Below are positions 10,290 through 19,999 of a DNA stretch of 64,000 nucleotides, piece after piece (position 1 is the first letter of the stretch; every line of letters begins with the position of its first letter). The stretch lies in assembly GCA_900095095.1 (NCBI GenBank), contig FMBT01000406.1, forward strand, positions 62,001-126,000, in the 5' to 3' direction. The notes under the pieces were generated by a model. That model made no database searches and was not told the origin of the DNA. It saw only the letters and a program-made list of their open reading frames with translations. Source of the stretch: Fragilariopsis cylindrus CCMP1102. Lineage: Eukaryota > Bacillariophyta > Bacillariophyceae > Bacillariales > Bacillariaceae. A program made the position numbers and the translations under genes.

Positions 10290-12410
10290 TCACTCGATTT
10301 GAGTCTTGAAATCTTTAGTAGTAGCAGCAGCAGTATCATTCTTGCCGGAAGGCGGTGCATCTGCTGATGCTGCACAAGAAAGTGATACCGCCGATGCCGG
10401 TGCTACCGCATCGGTAGTAATTGTTGGTCCTAGTAATGAATACAACTTCTTCTTCTTCTTGTCATCCTTCTCCTCCTCACAGCGAGAGGAAGAAGCAGTA
10501 CTTGCACATATAGTAGTAGTACGACGTTTACTTTTACTACTACTACTACTACTACTACTTGTTGCTGTACTACTAGTAGTCCTACTACGTATTTCACGTT
10601 CCTCCACTAACTCTTTTAATCTTGTCAATAATGTACGTACTTCCTCACAAGAATGTTTGGTACTACTACGTGGATCCAGTTCTTGCCATTGTATTAATTG
10701 TTCCTGAATGTGATCCGAATTTAATAGAAAATGCTGGATGACAATTTCAGTAAATTCTGTATATTCATAATTCCGTCGTGATGGTAATTTGGAGGATATT
10801 TTTTTCTTTTTCTTTCCACCGACACCGACAGAAGTTGATGACCATACGGATGACCATTTACTCTTTCTTTTATTACTGCTACTACCAGTATTCGTCGCGG
10901 TATTGTCTTGTTGTTGTTCTTCTTCTTCACGTAGTTGTCGTTGTTTTTGTTGTTCTTCTTCTTTCACCTTTGCTGCCTGTTGTTGTTCCTTTTCTTTTTG
11001 TTGTTGTACTTTGAATGCCAATTTATGTACATGTCGTTTTTCAACACGTTCTTCTTGCACTAAAATTTTCTTTAATGGATATAATATACCCCATCGCAAC
11101 GTTTGTTTACGTATTTCTTTATTATAACGTATTGATTCTTGTTCATATCTTTTCTGTCCTTTAAAATTTTCAAAACCAGGTTCATTATAATATGGTTGAT
11201 CTGTACCAAAAATTAAACCTTGGATGGATAGTATTACTTGTAATAATGTGGATGAATTGGAGATCCATCCTGGTCCGTGCCAAGTACCCAGTAAAGATAA
11301 ACATACCTTACCACAATTATATAAATTTGGATTAAATCGTACCGAACCATTGCCGGTCGTTAAAAATTTGACATTGGGACTTACTACAGGATAATCTTTT
11401 AAATAACAATCAAAATAAAATAAACCATTCGCATATGGCGTGTCATGTGGACCCGTGATTAATATCCGTGGTAAATCGAATCGATCTTCCGGAACACGTA
11501 CAAATATAGATCCTTCCGGTGTAGCTGGTAACGTAGTAGCATAATTCATATATTCACGATGTAATTGTCGTATATTAATCATATTAGCAGTAGTACTATT
11601 TTGTGGATGTTTAGTAGTAACAGCAGTGGTGGAAGTGATTTCATCCTGCGGATGTTCTTCTTTTTCTTCTTTTTGTTGTTGTTCCTGTTCATTTCCTCGT
11701 CCTTCCTTCTTTACCTTTCCATCGATGACGTCGTTGTCATCATCATTAGTGTTATTCTCCTCCTGTTCTTTATCCTTCTCCTCCTTCTCTTCTTGATCCT
11801 TCTCAAATACATTTTCATTTTCATTTTCATTTTCATCACCATCGCCATCGCCATCGCCATCGCCATCGCCATCGCCATCGCTCTCTTCATTGTCGTCATC
11901 GTCATCATCGTCATCATCATCATCGTTTTCATTATTATCATAGTATTTGATAGTATCATTTTCATCATATTCCACAAACCCCATACGTAATGGACCTAAT
12001 ATTCTTAAATAATCTTTTTGACGTTGTTCAATTAATTTATTTTGTTCCGCTGCAGTAGCAATTGCAACATAATCTTTTTGTTTGTGTTTGGTAATACTAG
12101 TACTATTCTTTACGATATGAGTACTATCAACTAGAGATGTAGCTGTAGCTGTAGCTGAGACTGTGGTAGTATGAGCAGCAGCAGCTGCTGTTGTTGTTGC
12201 AACGAGAGAGGAAGATACAGTATTATCACCATCACTTGAGTTGTTAGATGATGATGATGAATGATTTAGTTGCTGCTGCTGCTGCTGCTGCTGTTGATGT
12301 TGATGCTGATGAACATTAGTACCATTACCATTACGATCAGAATTATGATCTGATCTTCTTCCAAAACATTTAAATAGGGATGTAGCAGTTTCTTTGAATG
12401 TCATTATCAT
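10290..12410 (-). CDS. BIRC6/UBE2O-class E2 ubiquitin-conjugating enzyme
   Basis: Intact 706-residue frame. The UBC fold is clear in the middle: RVPEDRFDLPRILITGPHDT, then PYANGLFYFDCYLKDYPVVS, RFNPNLYNCGKVCLSLLGTW and QVILSIQGLIFGTDQPYYNE. The active-site cysteine is the C of GKVCLSLLGTW. These signatures match the large-E2 class (BIRC6, UBE2O, plant PHO2). A segment usually just before the UBC fold, DYLRILGPLRMGFVEYDEND, is present but is separated from it by roughly 100 residues of poly-D, (DG)n, (EN)n and Glu/Lys-rich insert. The tail is a Gln/Glu/Lys coiled-coil-like stretch and Ser-rich sequence. The protein takes ubiquitin from E1 and conjugates it to substrates; large E2s can act as E2/E3 hybrids. 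Cytosolic or nuclear location is inferred. Confidence 0.9.
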   Translation of the reverse strand: MIMTFKETATSLFKCFGRRSDHNSDRNGNGTNVHQHQHQQQQQQQQQLNHSSSSSNNSSDGDNTVSSSLVATTTAAAAAHTTTVSATATATSLVDSTHIVKNSTSITKHKQKDYVAIATAAEQNKLIEQRQKDYLRILGPLRMGFVEYDENDTIKYYDNNENDDDDDDDDDDDNEESDGDGDGDGDGDGDGDENENENENVFEKDQEEKEEKDKEQEENNTNDDDNDVIDGKVKKEGRGNEQEQQQKEEKEEHPQDEITSTTAVTTKHPQNSTTANMINIRQLHREYMNYATTLPATPEGSIFVRVPEDRFDLPRILITGPHDTPYANGLFYFDCYLKDYPVVSPNVKFLTTGNGSVRFNPNLYNCGKVCLSLLGTWHGPGWISNSSTLLQVILSIQGLIFGTDQPYYNEPGFENFKGQKRYEQESIRYNKEIRKQTLRWGILYPLKKILVQEERVEKRHVHKLAFKVQQQKEKEQQQAAKVKEEEQQKQRQLREEEEQQQDNTATNTGSSSNKRKSKWSSVWSSTSVGVGGKKKKKISSKLPSRRNYEYTEFTEIVIQHFLLNSDHIQEQLIQWQELDPRSSTKHSCEEVRTLLTRLKELVEEREIRSRTTSSTATSSSSSSSSKSKRRTTTICASTASSSRCEEEKDDKKKKKLYSLLGPTITTDAVAPASAVSLSCAASADAPPSGKNDTAAATTKDFKTQIE

Positions 12411-13257
12411 TTGTTATTGTTTTGGTTTTTTTTTGTTACAGTACAAGTAAAGATCCTTTTTCGGACAGATGCATAGATTGATTGATGCATACAGTACCAG
12501 GTAGATGTTTGTTTGTTTGTTTGTTTCTTTCTTTCTCAGTAAAGACAAGGGAGTTACGATTACTTGTTTGGTTGACACCATATATATTAGATTGTGTATG
12601 ATTGCTGTTCTCCAGATTCTGTATCGTATATCGATAGATCGCAGAAGACACAAGTGAAGAAAGAACAAGATTTCTTCGAGTTTATCCGCGACGGGATTAA
12701 ACCTCTCCTTCACATACATGCATGCTGCTGAGCAGGATTTTTATAAAGGGGGGATATAAAAATTTCTTTATATACGGTTTAATTTCTCGATTGTTTTGAT
12801 TTAGACAATACAATTAGAATTATACAGTAGAGACGATCAAACAAAACGAGAAAAATTGGAAGAAAAAGGAATTACTTTCCCTTTTTTTTTGGGTTTGCGA
12901 CCAAGCAATAAATCTTTTCTTGACATACAATCTATTCGCGCTATTATCTCACTTGTTTGATAAGCGGTGAGGATATTTAAACCTCCATCTATAACAACAT
13001 AAACTGATAGATATTTTTTCAAATGCCATCAGAAATGAAAAATACAACTGTAACAGTAGGGCTGTGCGAATGAATTGTAAAAGATAGAAACAATTTTTTT
13101 TGGGAACCTAATAATCTAATTTCCTAATAGAATATACTTCAAGTTTCAAAAAGACAAGAAGGAAATAGAATGTACAATAAATCATGCATTTAACAGTCAG
13201 CTCGTTGAAGAGCCCCAACCAGATTGTTTATTTTGCCGTTATTGGTGCTGGAAAATC
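12411..13257. other. Intergenic region upstream of the E2 gene
   Basis: 847 bases between the E2 5' end and the 3' end of HA gene 2, both on the minus strand. It includes a (TTTG)n patch near 12510, the shared string ACAGTACCAGGTA near 12490, and an A/T-rich stretch. No gene is seen. Confidence 0.5.
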
Positions 13258-14880
13258 TTATCTCACTGACCAAACAAAATTAATGGAATTCATAAGTCCC
13301 AATCGTTTTTTTGATAAACTACCCCTATTGGTAGTATTGTAGACCTGCCGTTGGCTTTTGACCCATTTGCCTAATTGAGGATTCTCCATATAACACTGTG
13401 GTACGTTTGTTGATCTGTGCTGTATCTTGTACGCAAGAAGTTCTTGATACATCTCCATCCATTGCTTATCCAATGGATCCCAAAAAAATCCGATAGAGTC
13501 CAAACAATTTATCCGTTCTACGGGAAGTTTTTTGTTTTTGTAAAATGTCCGTTGATGACTCACCCAAATTCCAAGTCTTGGATCTGCTTTGTTCTTCTTC
13601 GTTGGAACGACAGTGGTGTGGTGTTCCTTTTTGTATCTTACAAGTCTCTGAAACATTTCATCCCATGAGAGTGTCTCGTACGTTTCCCAGACAAACCCTA
13701 CGGAATTCAATAAGTCCACACGGTTTTCTGCTATCATATCATTCTTGTAATTTGTTCTTTGTGTGCTCACCCATTTTCCGAGTTTTAGATCTGCTGCATA
13801 CTTATTTGGAACTAGAATGGACTTGTGTTTCTTCTTGTAAACAACAAGTCGTCGGAACATTTCATGCCATTGTTCATTACACGATTCTACGTAAGTTGTG
13901 GTCCTTTTTGTTCTCTTTGTTGATTTATGTAATTCGTTAGACGGGAGACGACGACGAGAGCTGCGGATGAGCATAGTATTGCTAGCTTCGGTCGTCACGG
14001 GGACTACTTCGGACGACGGTGGATGTTTCGATTTTCCATCCTTATCACAATTAGGAAGAGGTAAGATCCAGCACCAGTTGCCTTCCGTCCACGATTCATA
14101 ACCATCATCATCACATCCTTCATTTTCATGCTCATTATTATTTGTACTACCTTGTTCCTTTTCCTTGATAGCATTGTTATTTTCATCATCATCATCATCA
14201 TTGTCGTCATCATTATTACTATGATTGACTGAAGAAGCTACAAAGCTATCATCGTTGTCTATACTACATTCTTCTTGTTTGATGGAACTGACAGTATTGG
14301 TATCGGAATTTAATTTTTGACAGCGTCTCGTCTTCTTTTTGGGAGGAGCTGAAGAAAGTGCCGCGTCACCGTTGTCACTATTAATTTTACCATTATCATC
14401 GTCTTCCGTTTTCACGCATCGGCGACGATTACGATTTTTGTTGTTTTGACTTTCCAGTGGTTGTTGATTTTCATTACTAATATTTTTATTACTATTATTT
14501 TTATTATCCTTATTAGCGGTTAACACCCAACACCAATTTCCTGCCTTCCAATCACTGTAATCATCCTCATCATCACTATTCGACTTAGTTCCTTTATCTG
14601 AGTTGCCGTCCTTCTTGACTTGTAGTACTTGAATTCTGCGTCTTGTTTTATCATCACCATCGTCGTCGTCATGATGATTTTCAACAATTTCATCTTCTTC
14701 TTTCTTCACACTACGAATATCCATACTGGTGGCGGCGACAGCAGCAGTAGAATTACGTGCTGCAATATTTGATGAGGACGACGACACCGACACTACTACT
14801 TCCGCCTTGATGGACGATGACGAAGACGAAGACGACGAAGGAGGAGAAACCATCTCATCATCACTGAGGTTGTTGTTCAT
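13258..14880 (-). CDS. Helicase-associated (HA) domain repeat protein 2
   Basis: 540 residues, intact; a paralogue of the gene at 7880-9628 in the opposite orientation, with the E2 gene between them. Three HA repeats fill the C-terminus (about 333-396, 398-464, 467-537), e.g. QWHEMFRRLVVYKKKHKSIL, then VPNKYAADLKLGKWVSTQR. The linker KHKSILVP.KYAADLKLG is nearly identical in both paralogues, so the duplication is not ancient or that repeat is under strong constraint. The N-terminal part is acidic and Ser/Asn-rich and again carries two GNWC motifs: YSDWKAGNWCWVL (~104-116) and YESWTEGNWCWIL (~258-270). A nucleic-acid-binding role is presumed from the family only; no catalytic motifs are visible. 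Confidence 0.85.
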   Translation of the reverse strand: MNNNLSDDEMVSPPSSSSSSSSSIKAEVVVSVSSSSSNIAARNSTAAVAATSMDIRSVKKEEDEIVENHHDDDDGDDKTRRRIQVLQVKKDGNSDKGTKSNSDDEDDYSDWKAGNWCWVLTANKDNKNNSNKNISNENQQPLESQNNKNRNRRRCVKTEDDDNGKINSDNGDAALSSAPPKKKTRRCQKLNSDTNTVSSIKQEECSIDNDDSFVASSVNHSNNDDDNDDDDDENNNAIKEKEQGSTNNNEHENEGCDDDGYESWTEGNWCWILPLPNCDKDGKSKHPPSSEVVPVTTEASNTMLIRSSRRRLPSNELHKSTKRTKRTTTYVESCNEQWHEMFRRLVVYKKKHKSILVPNKYAADLKLGKWVSTQRTNYKNDMIAENRVDLLNSVGFVWETYETLSWDEMFQRLVRYKKEHHTTVVPTKKNKADPRLGIWVSHQRTFYKNKKLPVERINCLDSIGFFWDPLDKQWMEMYQELLAYKIQHRSTNVPQCYMENPQLGKWVKSQRQVYNTTNRGSLSKKRLGLMNSINFVWSVR

Positions 14881-16370
14881 TTTTAACGGTACTACAAATA
14901 ATGACTGATGTCACGTTTTTTCTCTCGAACAAAAAGCTTGCCTCGTCAGAATGAGAGGACGACAATAGTGATAATGTGTTCTGATGATAATGCTTCAGTT
15001 TTCGTCTGATGATTCTGATTTGAATTCTATTTTATTTGGAAAAACTGACTCTCGTCTGATACTATCCTTTAATGCATACTTCGTACTCTTCGATTTTGTT
15101 GTGGTGTATCATGTGCGTCTTCGTTTTGGCTACTTCACAAGAAGAACACTTTAAAATCAATTACCGTACTTCAATGAGGCTGCTGGAATTACTAGAAGGG
15201 TTAGGGTAGTAAGACTATTTCCGGTTAAATCAACCGAAAAATACGAGCGCGAGCCCATTTCCAACAACCTCCATGCGCAATGCCCGCTCGCCACAGTAGA
15301 ACAGAAAAATCTATTAAGTAAACTTTTCAATTTACGACGGCATTTCCGTGACTGTTTGAAAATCATCACATAAAAAAGATTTATTTTTTTAAAACCGCCT
15401 TTTCACCACTTCACCACTCTGGTACGTTATAATTAAATTTGTTGTCGACCATGGTACGGAATGACGATGAATGTTATGTTCCCTATTGTGTCTGTATATG
15501 GTATTGATTGTATTACTGAATGATTGTATAACTTTTCCTGGTGTTCTGGAGTTGCTGCTTTTGGACCCAAATCGATTGATTGATTCTTCATTTTATGCCG
15601 TCCGTGTCGTCGTCATTGTTGTTGTTGTTGTTTTTGTTGTCTTAATCGTGTCCGCGTTATCTTGATAATGATGCCTCTTCTTTTGGATATTTCGTCTTGC
15701 ATTGAAACATTCATGACCATGGTGTCCGTTTGATTGTATTTTTCGCGCTGTCATCGGTGGCGTCGTCGTTATTGCCGTTATTGCCGTTGTTGCGGTTTAT
15801 TGTTATAATACTTCATTCATTCCTCGCTTCTTTTGTATTCGACCATGGGATTGCTTCCTCCTGTGTTTGCTAATTAAACCGCTGTGGCGTCCTCCCCATA
15901 CATTGCTGATCCTGTTGTTTTAATTCCTGTATTTCTGTATTTATTCTTGATTTAAAAAGCATTATTCTCACCGTTGCCTTCTTCCATTAATTATTATTAT
16001 ATGTTATTCCCTCCTTTTACTATTATTTTCTATTTCTCCTTCTTTTGTTCTATCGTATTTCGGCGGATTTCGTTGCGGAACGATTGGATTGATGGCATTC
16101 ATTATCTTGCTGTTGTCACTTGTTCTAATCGTGTCCGCATTAATTCGATACATTTCCTCAATTTTAATGACAAAAAGATGACAAAACTGCCATTGCACCA
16201 AAGACAAAAAGACACACTACCGGTTCTTACTCGTTCACTCGTTGTAAACTTGTGCGATTTACTACAGGAACTCAACAAACAATCACAATCACAATCATCA
16301 CCTATTGAAAGAGATCCTACCACTTCTTTTTTAAATCGACGATACAATAGTATTATCAATAATAATAATA
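14881..16370. promoter_or_regulatory. Divergent intergenic region with palindromic element
   Basis: 1.49 kb between the 5' ends of HA gene 2 (-) and the MATH-BTB gene (+). It holds one copy of a 23-bp palindromic element (15218-15240), described separately, and GTTGTT/CGTCGT-rich stretches. No convincing gene; the short open frames have no family features. Confidence 0.5.
15213..15260 (+). promoter_or_regulatory. Conserved palindromic element, copy 1
   Basis: The core at 15218-15240 is TTTCCGGTTAA, one spacer base, then TCAACCGAAAA: a 23-bp inverted repeat with two mismatches. The conserved block extends 5' (GACTA) and 3' (ATAC then GCGCGAGCCCATTT). A near-identical block lies on the minus strand at 32043-32089. 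Both copies sit in divergent promoter regions. Function is inferred only: a dimeric transcription-factor site or a remnant of a dispersed repeat. Confidence 0.5.
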
Positions 16371-17939
16371 ATGGCAGGCCAGAAACGGAAGTATGTTGGT
16401 ACCGCATCGGTTGGTGACGCTCCCAAGCAGTTATTGGAAAATGTTGAAACTATGCGATTCGTGTTTCACAACTTCACAGATCTAAAAGAAGAGCGAGGAG
16501 ATTCGGTTTACACTCCTCCTCTTGAAGCCTTCGGTTATTTGTGGAGGGTTGTACTTTATCCGAGAGGAAATAATGATTCCTCAAGCGAGACTGGATATAT
16601 TTCCTGCTACTTGCAGTATGTCGGAGATGTAAATTACAAGCCAGCTGCAAAATATTCCTTTCGTTGCAAGGATTGTTGTTACGAGTGTGAAACACGTGTA
16701 TTCGACGACAATAGAAAAATGTTGGGACTTTCGAGTTACCTAAAACGTAAGGAAGTCCTTGAACAATGTCTCGAAGCGGATGGTTCGTTGGTAATCGATG
16801 TAGATTTACAAATTACTGCTGATAGCAAGCGAGTTTGGTATCCCAAAAAGCTTCAACGAGAAGAAATCTTGGTACAATCTTACTCTGATTCTTCTAACAC
16901 AACGTCAGATATTGTTTTTGTTGTTGAAGGGATGGACTATCACGCCCATAAGATGATTCTTTTACTTCGAGCAAAGACTCTATATGAACTTTCCAAGGAA
17001 CAATATATCACTAGTGACGACGACCAACCAAGAGTTCCTCTTTCTCACATAAAAGGAGAAACATTCCGTAAAATTTTGGAATACATCTATACTGTCAATA
17101 CAACTCCCAAATTGGATGATGTATCTTCTGCTGAAGACTTAATTCTTGCTGCAGATCGTTTCGATTGTACACAACTCAAATTGTATGTCGAATCGACTAT
17201 CGTAGACAAATTTCTTACAACAGAAAACGCCGCTTCAATGCTGGTTCTTGGTGATTCACATTCGCTTGCACTTTTGAAGGAGGCAGCGATGAATATGTAC
17301 GCATCCGATCCAATTATCCTGCAGGAATCTGAAAGTTGGTCGGAAATCAATGAGTCCAATCGTCTCCTAGAGGAGTTGCTCAAATTTGTAAGTCTTAAAC
17401 TCGTTTCAAGCAAAAATGGAGAAACAACCGCTTACTTCCCCATCGTCATCCAGGATAACGCTACTATTATTGAACATTTAGATGTTACTACCCTTCGTGA
17501 ACAACTTCAAGATAAGAAACTAGACCTAGATGGAAGTCGTGAGATCTTAGTACAACGTTTGAAGAGCTGGTGGGAAAGCCTTCCCAAAATAATTGTTGTG
17601 TCCAATTCTGCTAATGCTAGTCACAAAAAAGTAGATGGAATTTATACGAGAGATTTCTATAGCTCTTCTGACGGTTCTCCCAGGTATAGTATGATCGGAA
17701 TTCGGGAGGGAAATAATTGCGTGTACTCGATCTTTCGGTGCAAAACTAGTGACGGCAAACAATATTGGTACTTATCTATTGTGCCTAAAGGGAAAACTCC
17801 AGGAACATCCGATGATATTGACTTTTATGTTTTTTCTTCAACCGGGGACTGTCCAGATTCGCCTCCGTTGACTGGCTGGAGAACTACGGCTGAAGCTACG
17901 GCTGAGAACCCCCCTCCAACCCTATCTTTCTCCGAGTGA
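16371..17939 (+). CDS. MATH-BTB-SAP protein with extra C-terminal domain
   Basis: 522 residues, intact. A MATH/TRAF-like region lies at about 26-150 (MRFVFHNFTDLKEERGDSVY, YLWRVVLYPRG). A BTB/POZ domain follows at about 176-285 (TSDIVFVVEGMDYHAHKMIL, then FRKILEYIYT). A BACK-like stretch includes LKLYVESTIVDKFL and LKEAAMNMYAS. A SAP-like helix pair lies at ~369-402 (VTTLREQLQDKKLDLDGSRE). After this come about 90 residues with an unfamiliar beta-rich, aromatic pattern (VDGIYTRDFYSSSDGSPRYS ... YSIFRCKTSDGKQYWYLSIV ... GW). MATH-BTB proteins are substrate adaptors for cullin-3 ubiquitin ligases. The paralogue at 52285-53559 lacks the extra C-terminal domain. Confidence 0.88.
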   Translation: MAGQKRKYVGTASVGDAPKQLLENVETMRFVFHNFTDLKEERGDSVYTPPLEAFGYLWRVVLYPRGNNDSSSETGYISCYLQYVGDVNYKPAAKYSFRCKDCCYECETRVFDDNRKMLGLSSYLKRKEVLEQCLEADGSLVIDVDLQITADSKRVWYPKKLQREEILVQSYSDSSNTTSDIVFVVEGMDYHAHKMILLLRAKTLYELSKEQYITSDDDQPRVPLSHIKGETFRKILEYIYTVNTTPKLDDVSSAEDLILAADRFDCTQLKLYVESTIVDKFLTTENAASMLVLGDSHSLALLKEAAMNMYASDPIILQESESWSEINESNRLLEELLKFVSLKLVSSKNGETTAYFPIVIQDNATIIEHLDVTTLREQLQDKKLDLDGSREILVQRLKSWWESLPKIIVVSNSANASHKKVDGIYTRDFYSSSDGSPRYSMIGIREGNNCVYSIFRCKTSDGKQYWYLSIVPKGKTPGTSDDIDFYVFSSTGDCPDSPPLTGWRTTAEATAENPPPTLSFSE

Positions 17940-18676
17940 TGATATTTGTTTCAAATAATACTATCGTTGCACAGCGATATAAAAGAAAACATGTTTTCCG
18001 TATTACTTTTATTCTTGGGAGAAAAGAAATCTGATGATAATGAGACGTAGGGAAGGGAAACAAAGAGAACGAAAACGAATACGAGAGACACAACACAAGA
18101 GAAGACATTATGAATTATACAGCAGATGCACGCAATTAAAATGATACCGTTGGAGTAGAAGCTAGCAATATAAGGAAATAATAGAAATAATGCTCCAACA
18201 ATTTAAATTATGATGATATAGAGTATGATATCTTCTCACTACGGTATGCAAACTAGATAGTAACAACCGCGACAAGCTTGTAGAACGACAGGCCGGAAGC
18301 TTATTCTATTCTTGTGTGGAACGTCTGCTGTGTTTTTTTCTTCAAACATACTCATTATAATTATAGTACAAAAATAAAATCATTATCTCTCTGCCTTTAC
18401 GAAGTTATCGATTGTATTTTTTTGAAAAGATAGTATGTTATTTAAAATATATTTTGAAATTGATTGACTGCAGCAAATCTGTTATAGATCACACGCATAT
18501 AGTACTTCAAATTCAATTCAATTCATTTTTGTTTTTCTTTCTTTCTTCGTGCAAGTAAGTGTAGCGATGTCTGTCTGTCTCTCACTCGCTTGTCATACAA
18601 GAAACCAGAAAAATTATGACAAACTTCTTCCTTCTTTAGATCATATATGGTATGCTTAATTATTTTATCTTTATCT
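17940..18676. other. Convergent intergenic region
   Basis: AT-rich spacer of 737 bases between the 3' ends of the MATH-BTB (+) and SET (-) genes. No feature can be supported. Confidence 0.5.
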
Positions 18677-19999
18677 TTATTTATCAACTGTTAATTCTTC
18701 TTCAGGCCATGCATTTGGTGGTAAACCAAATTGTAATAATAAACGTAATGCACTACCATCATCAATATCAATATCATCAGCTACTTCTTCGTCGTTGGTA
18801 TTATTATTATTAATTAGTTTGGGACTTTTTGTATAATCACGTGTAATTGCTTCGCCTACATCAATATCACGTGTTGCAATTAATAAAATATCATTTCCAC
18901 TAGTAATTAATTTTGTATTTTCATTTAAGGAATGTTCTAATCGTTCATGAATTGGTACAATAGCATAACACGCCTTTTCAGTTTTATCAACATTTAATTG
19001 AATGGTTGTGACTCTTGATAATACTTTGGATAATATATCAGCCACATCCCAACAACGTCTTTCACGTTTGGAACCTTTTTCAAATCTTGTTGGATTTGTA
19101 TTTAATATCAATGGTTCTAATGCATCCCGTAAACTACGATAAGTCGAACCACGTAAACTTAATTGTGATCGTGCTTGTTCTTCGGTACAACCCGTTAAGA
19201 CAATTAAACCAAGACTGGCACGATGTATCACTGGATGACAGGGCATACGAAATTTTGCATAGATATTATGATCATTATCGGATCCAGTCGACATTAAAGA
19301 TCCCGTTACATGTTTGGGTCCAAAATTAGATTCAGGTGGACCTAAATCATCTCCTTGGGTGGCCCAACCACCATGGATCCATGATTGAATAAAATCAATT
19401 CTAGACTTCTTTGTGGTTGTTGTTGAATCATTATCGTCATCATTATCATCAATAGATGGATGTAATGCCACTAATGTTGCGGCGGTTATATCTGTGACCC
19501 AGGATAATACATTTGCAGTAGATGCTGCCTCAATAGCACGTACTGGTGCATCTACCGAGGATATAATTAATGATCTTGGTATTGTGGCAATTACTTCTAA
19601 TGCCTTGATTTTTTGATCTGCATGCATACCACCCTTACCACGTTCTTCATCATTTGTATTACGTAAGGAAAGTTTTTCATTTATTGTGATACCTGAATCT
19701 TGAATTGCCCACGATGAATACCAATTATCATTGTTATTATCACTACTTTTATTATCTTCAACGGTAGCACTTGTTGACGATGATGATGACGATGCTGATC
19801 CTTCTGCTGCTGCTGATGATGAAGCCAACAATTGCGTTGCTGTTGTCATTGACGTTGACGTTGAAATTGACGAACCTCCTTTTACCATTGGAACAACAAC
19901 GAAAGCATTTCCTCCAACTGCCAACAAACAACATGCCACCACAACAGTTACTACTACTATTCTTACAGCAGCCTTCTGATGGGATGAAATGGAAAACAT
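18677..19999 (-). CDS. Plastid-targeted SET-domain protein methyltransferase-like
   Basis: The open frame continues upstream to 20221. I choose the ATG at 19999 because it places a classic bipartite presequence at the N-terminus: MFSISSHQKAAVRIVVVTVV, then a hydrophobic core ending GGNAFVVVP, which matches the diatom ASAFAP-type cleavage motif with the required Phe. The mature part has KALEVIATIPRSLIISS near its start and, near the end, VPIHERLEHSLNENTKLI then LIATRDIDVGEAITRDYTKS and LLLQFGLP. This is the order seen in RuBisCO-LSMT/SETD3-type SET enzymes (NHS-like, GEE-like, tyrosine and LL.FGF positions). The canonical NHS reads EHS here. Predicted role: lysine methylation of a plastid protein. 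About 440 residues. Confidence 0.75.
   Translation of the reverse strand: MFSISSHQKAAVRIVVVTVVVACCLLAVGGNAFVVVPMVKGGSSISTSTSMTTATQLLASSSAAAEGSASSSSSSTSATVEDNKSSDNNNDNWYSSWAIQDSGITINEKLSLRNTNDEERGKGGMHADQKIKALEVIATIPRSLIISSVDAPVRAIEAASTANVLSWVTDITAATLVALHPSIDDNDDDNDSTTTTKKSRIDFIQSWIHGGWATQGDDLGPPESNFGPKHVTGSLMSTGSDNDHNIYAKFRMPCHPVIHRASLGLIVLTGCTEEQARSQLSLRGSTYRSLRDALEPLILNTNPTRFEKGSKRERRCWDVADILSKVLSRVTTIQLNVDKTEKACYAIVPIHERLEHSLNENTKLITSGNDILLIATRDIDVGEAITRDYTKSPKLINNNNTNDEEVADDIDIDDGSALRLLLQFGLPPNAWPEEELTVDK

Noticed and set aside
11565-11990. 141-codon plus-strand hydrophobic frame opposite the E2 gene
   Set aside because: Antisense shadow of the acidic GAT/GCCATC repeats, which reads as Ile/Leu/Phe and imitates membrane segments.
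15974-16417. 147-codon frame overlapping the MATH-BTB start
   Set aside because: Overlaps the better-supported gene in another frame and lacks family features.
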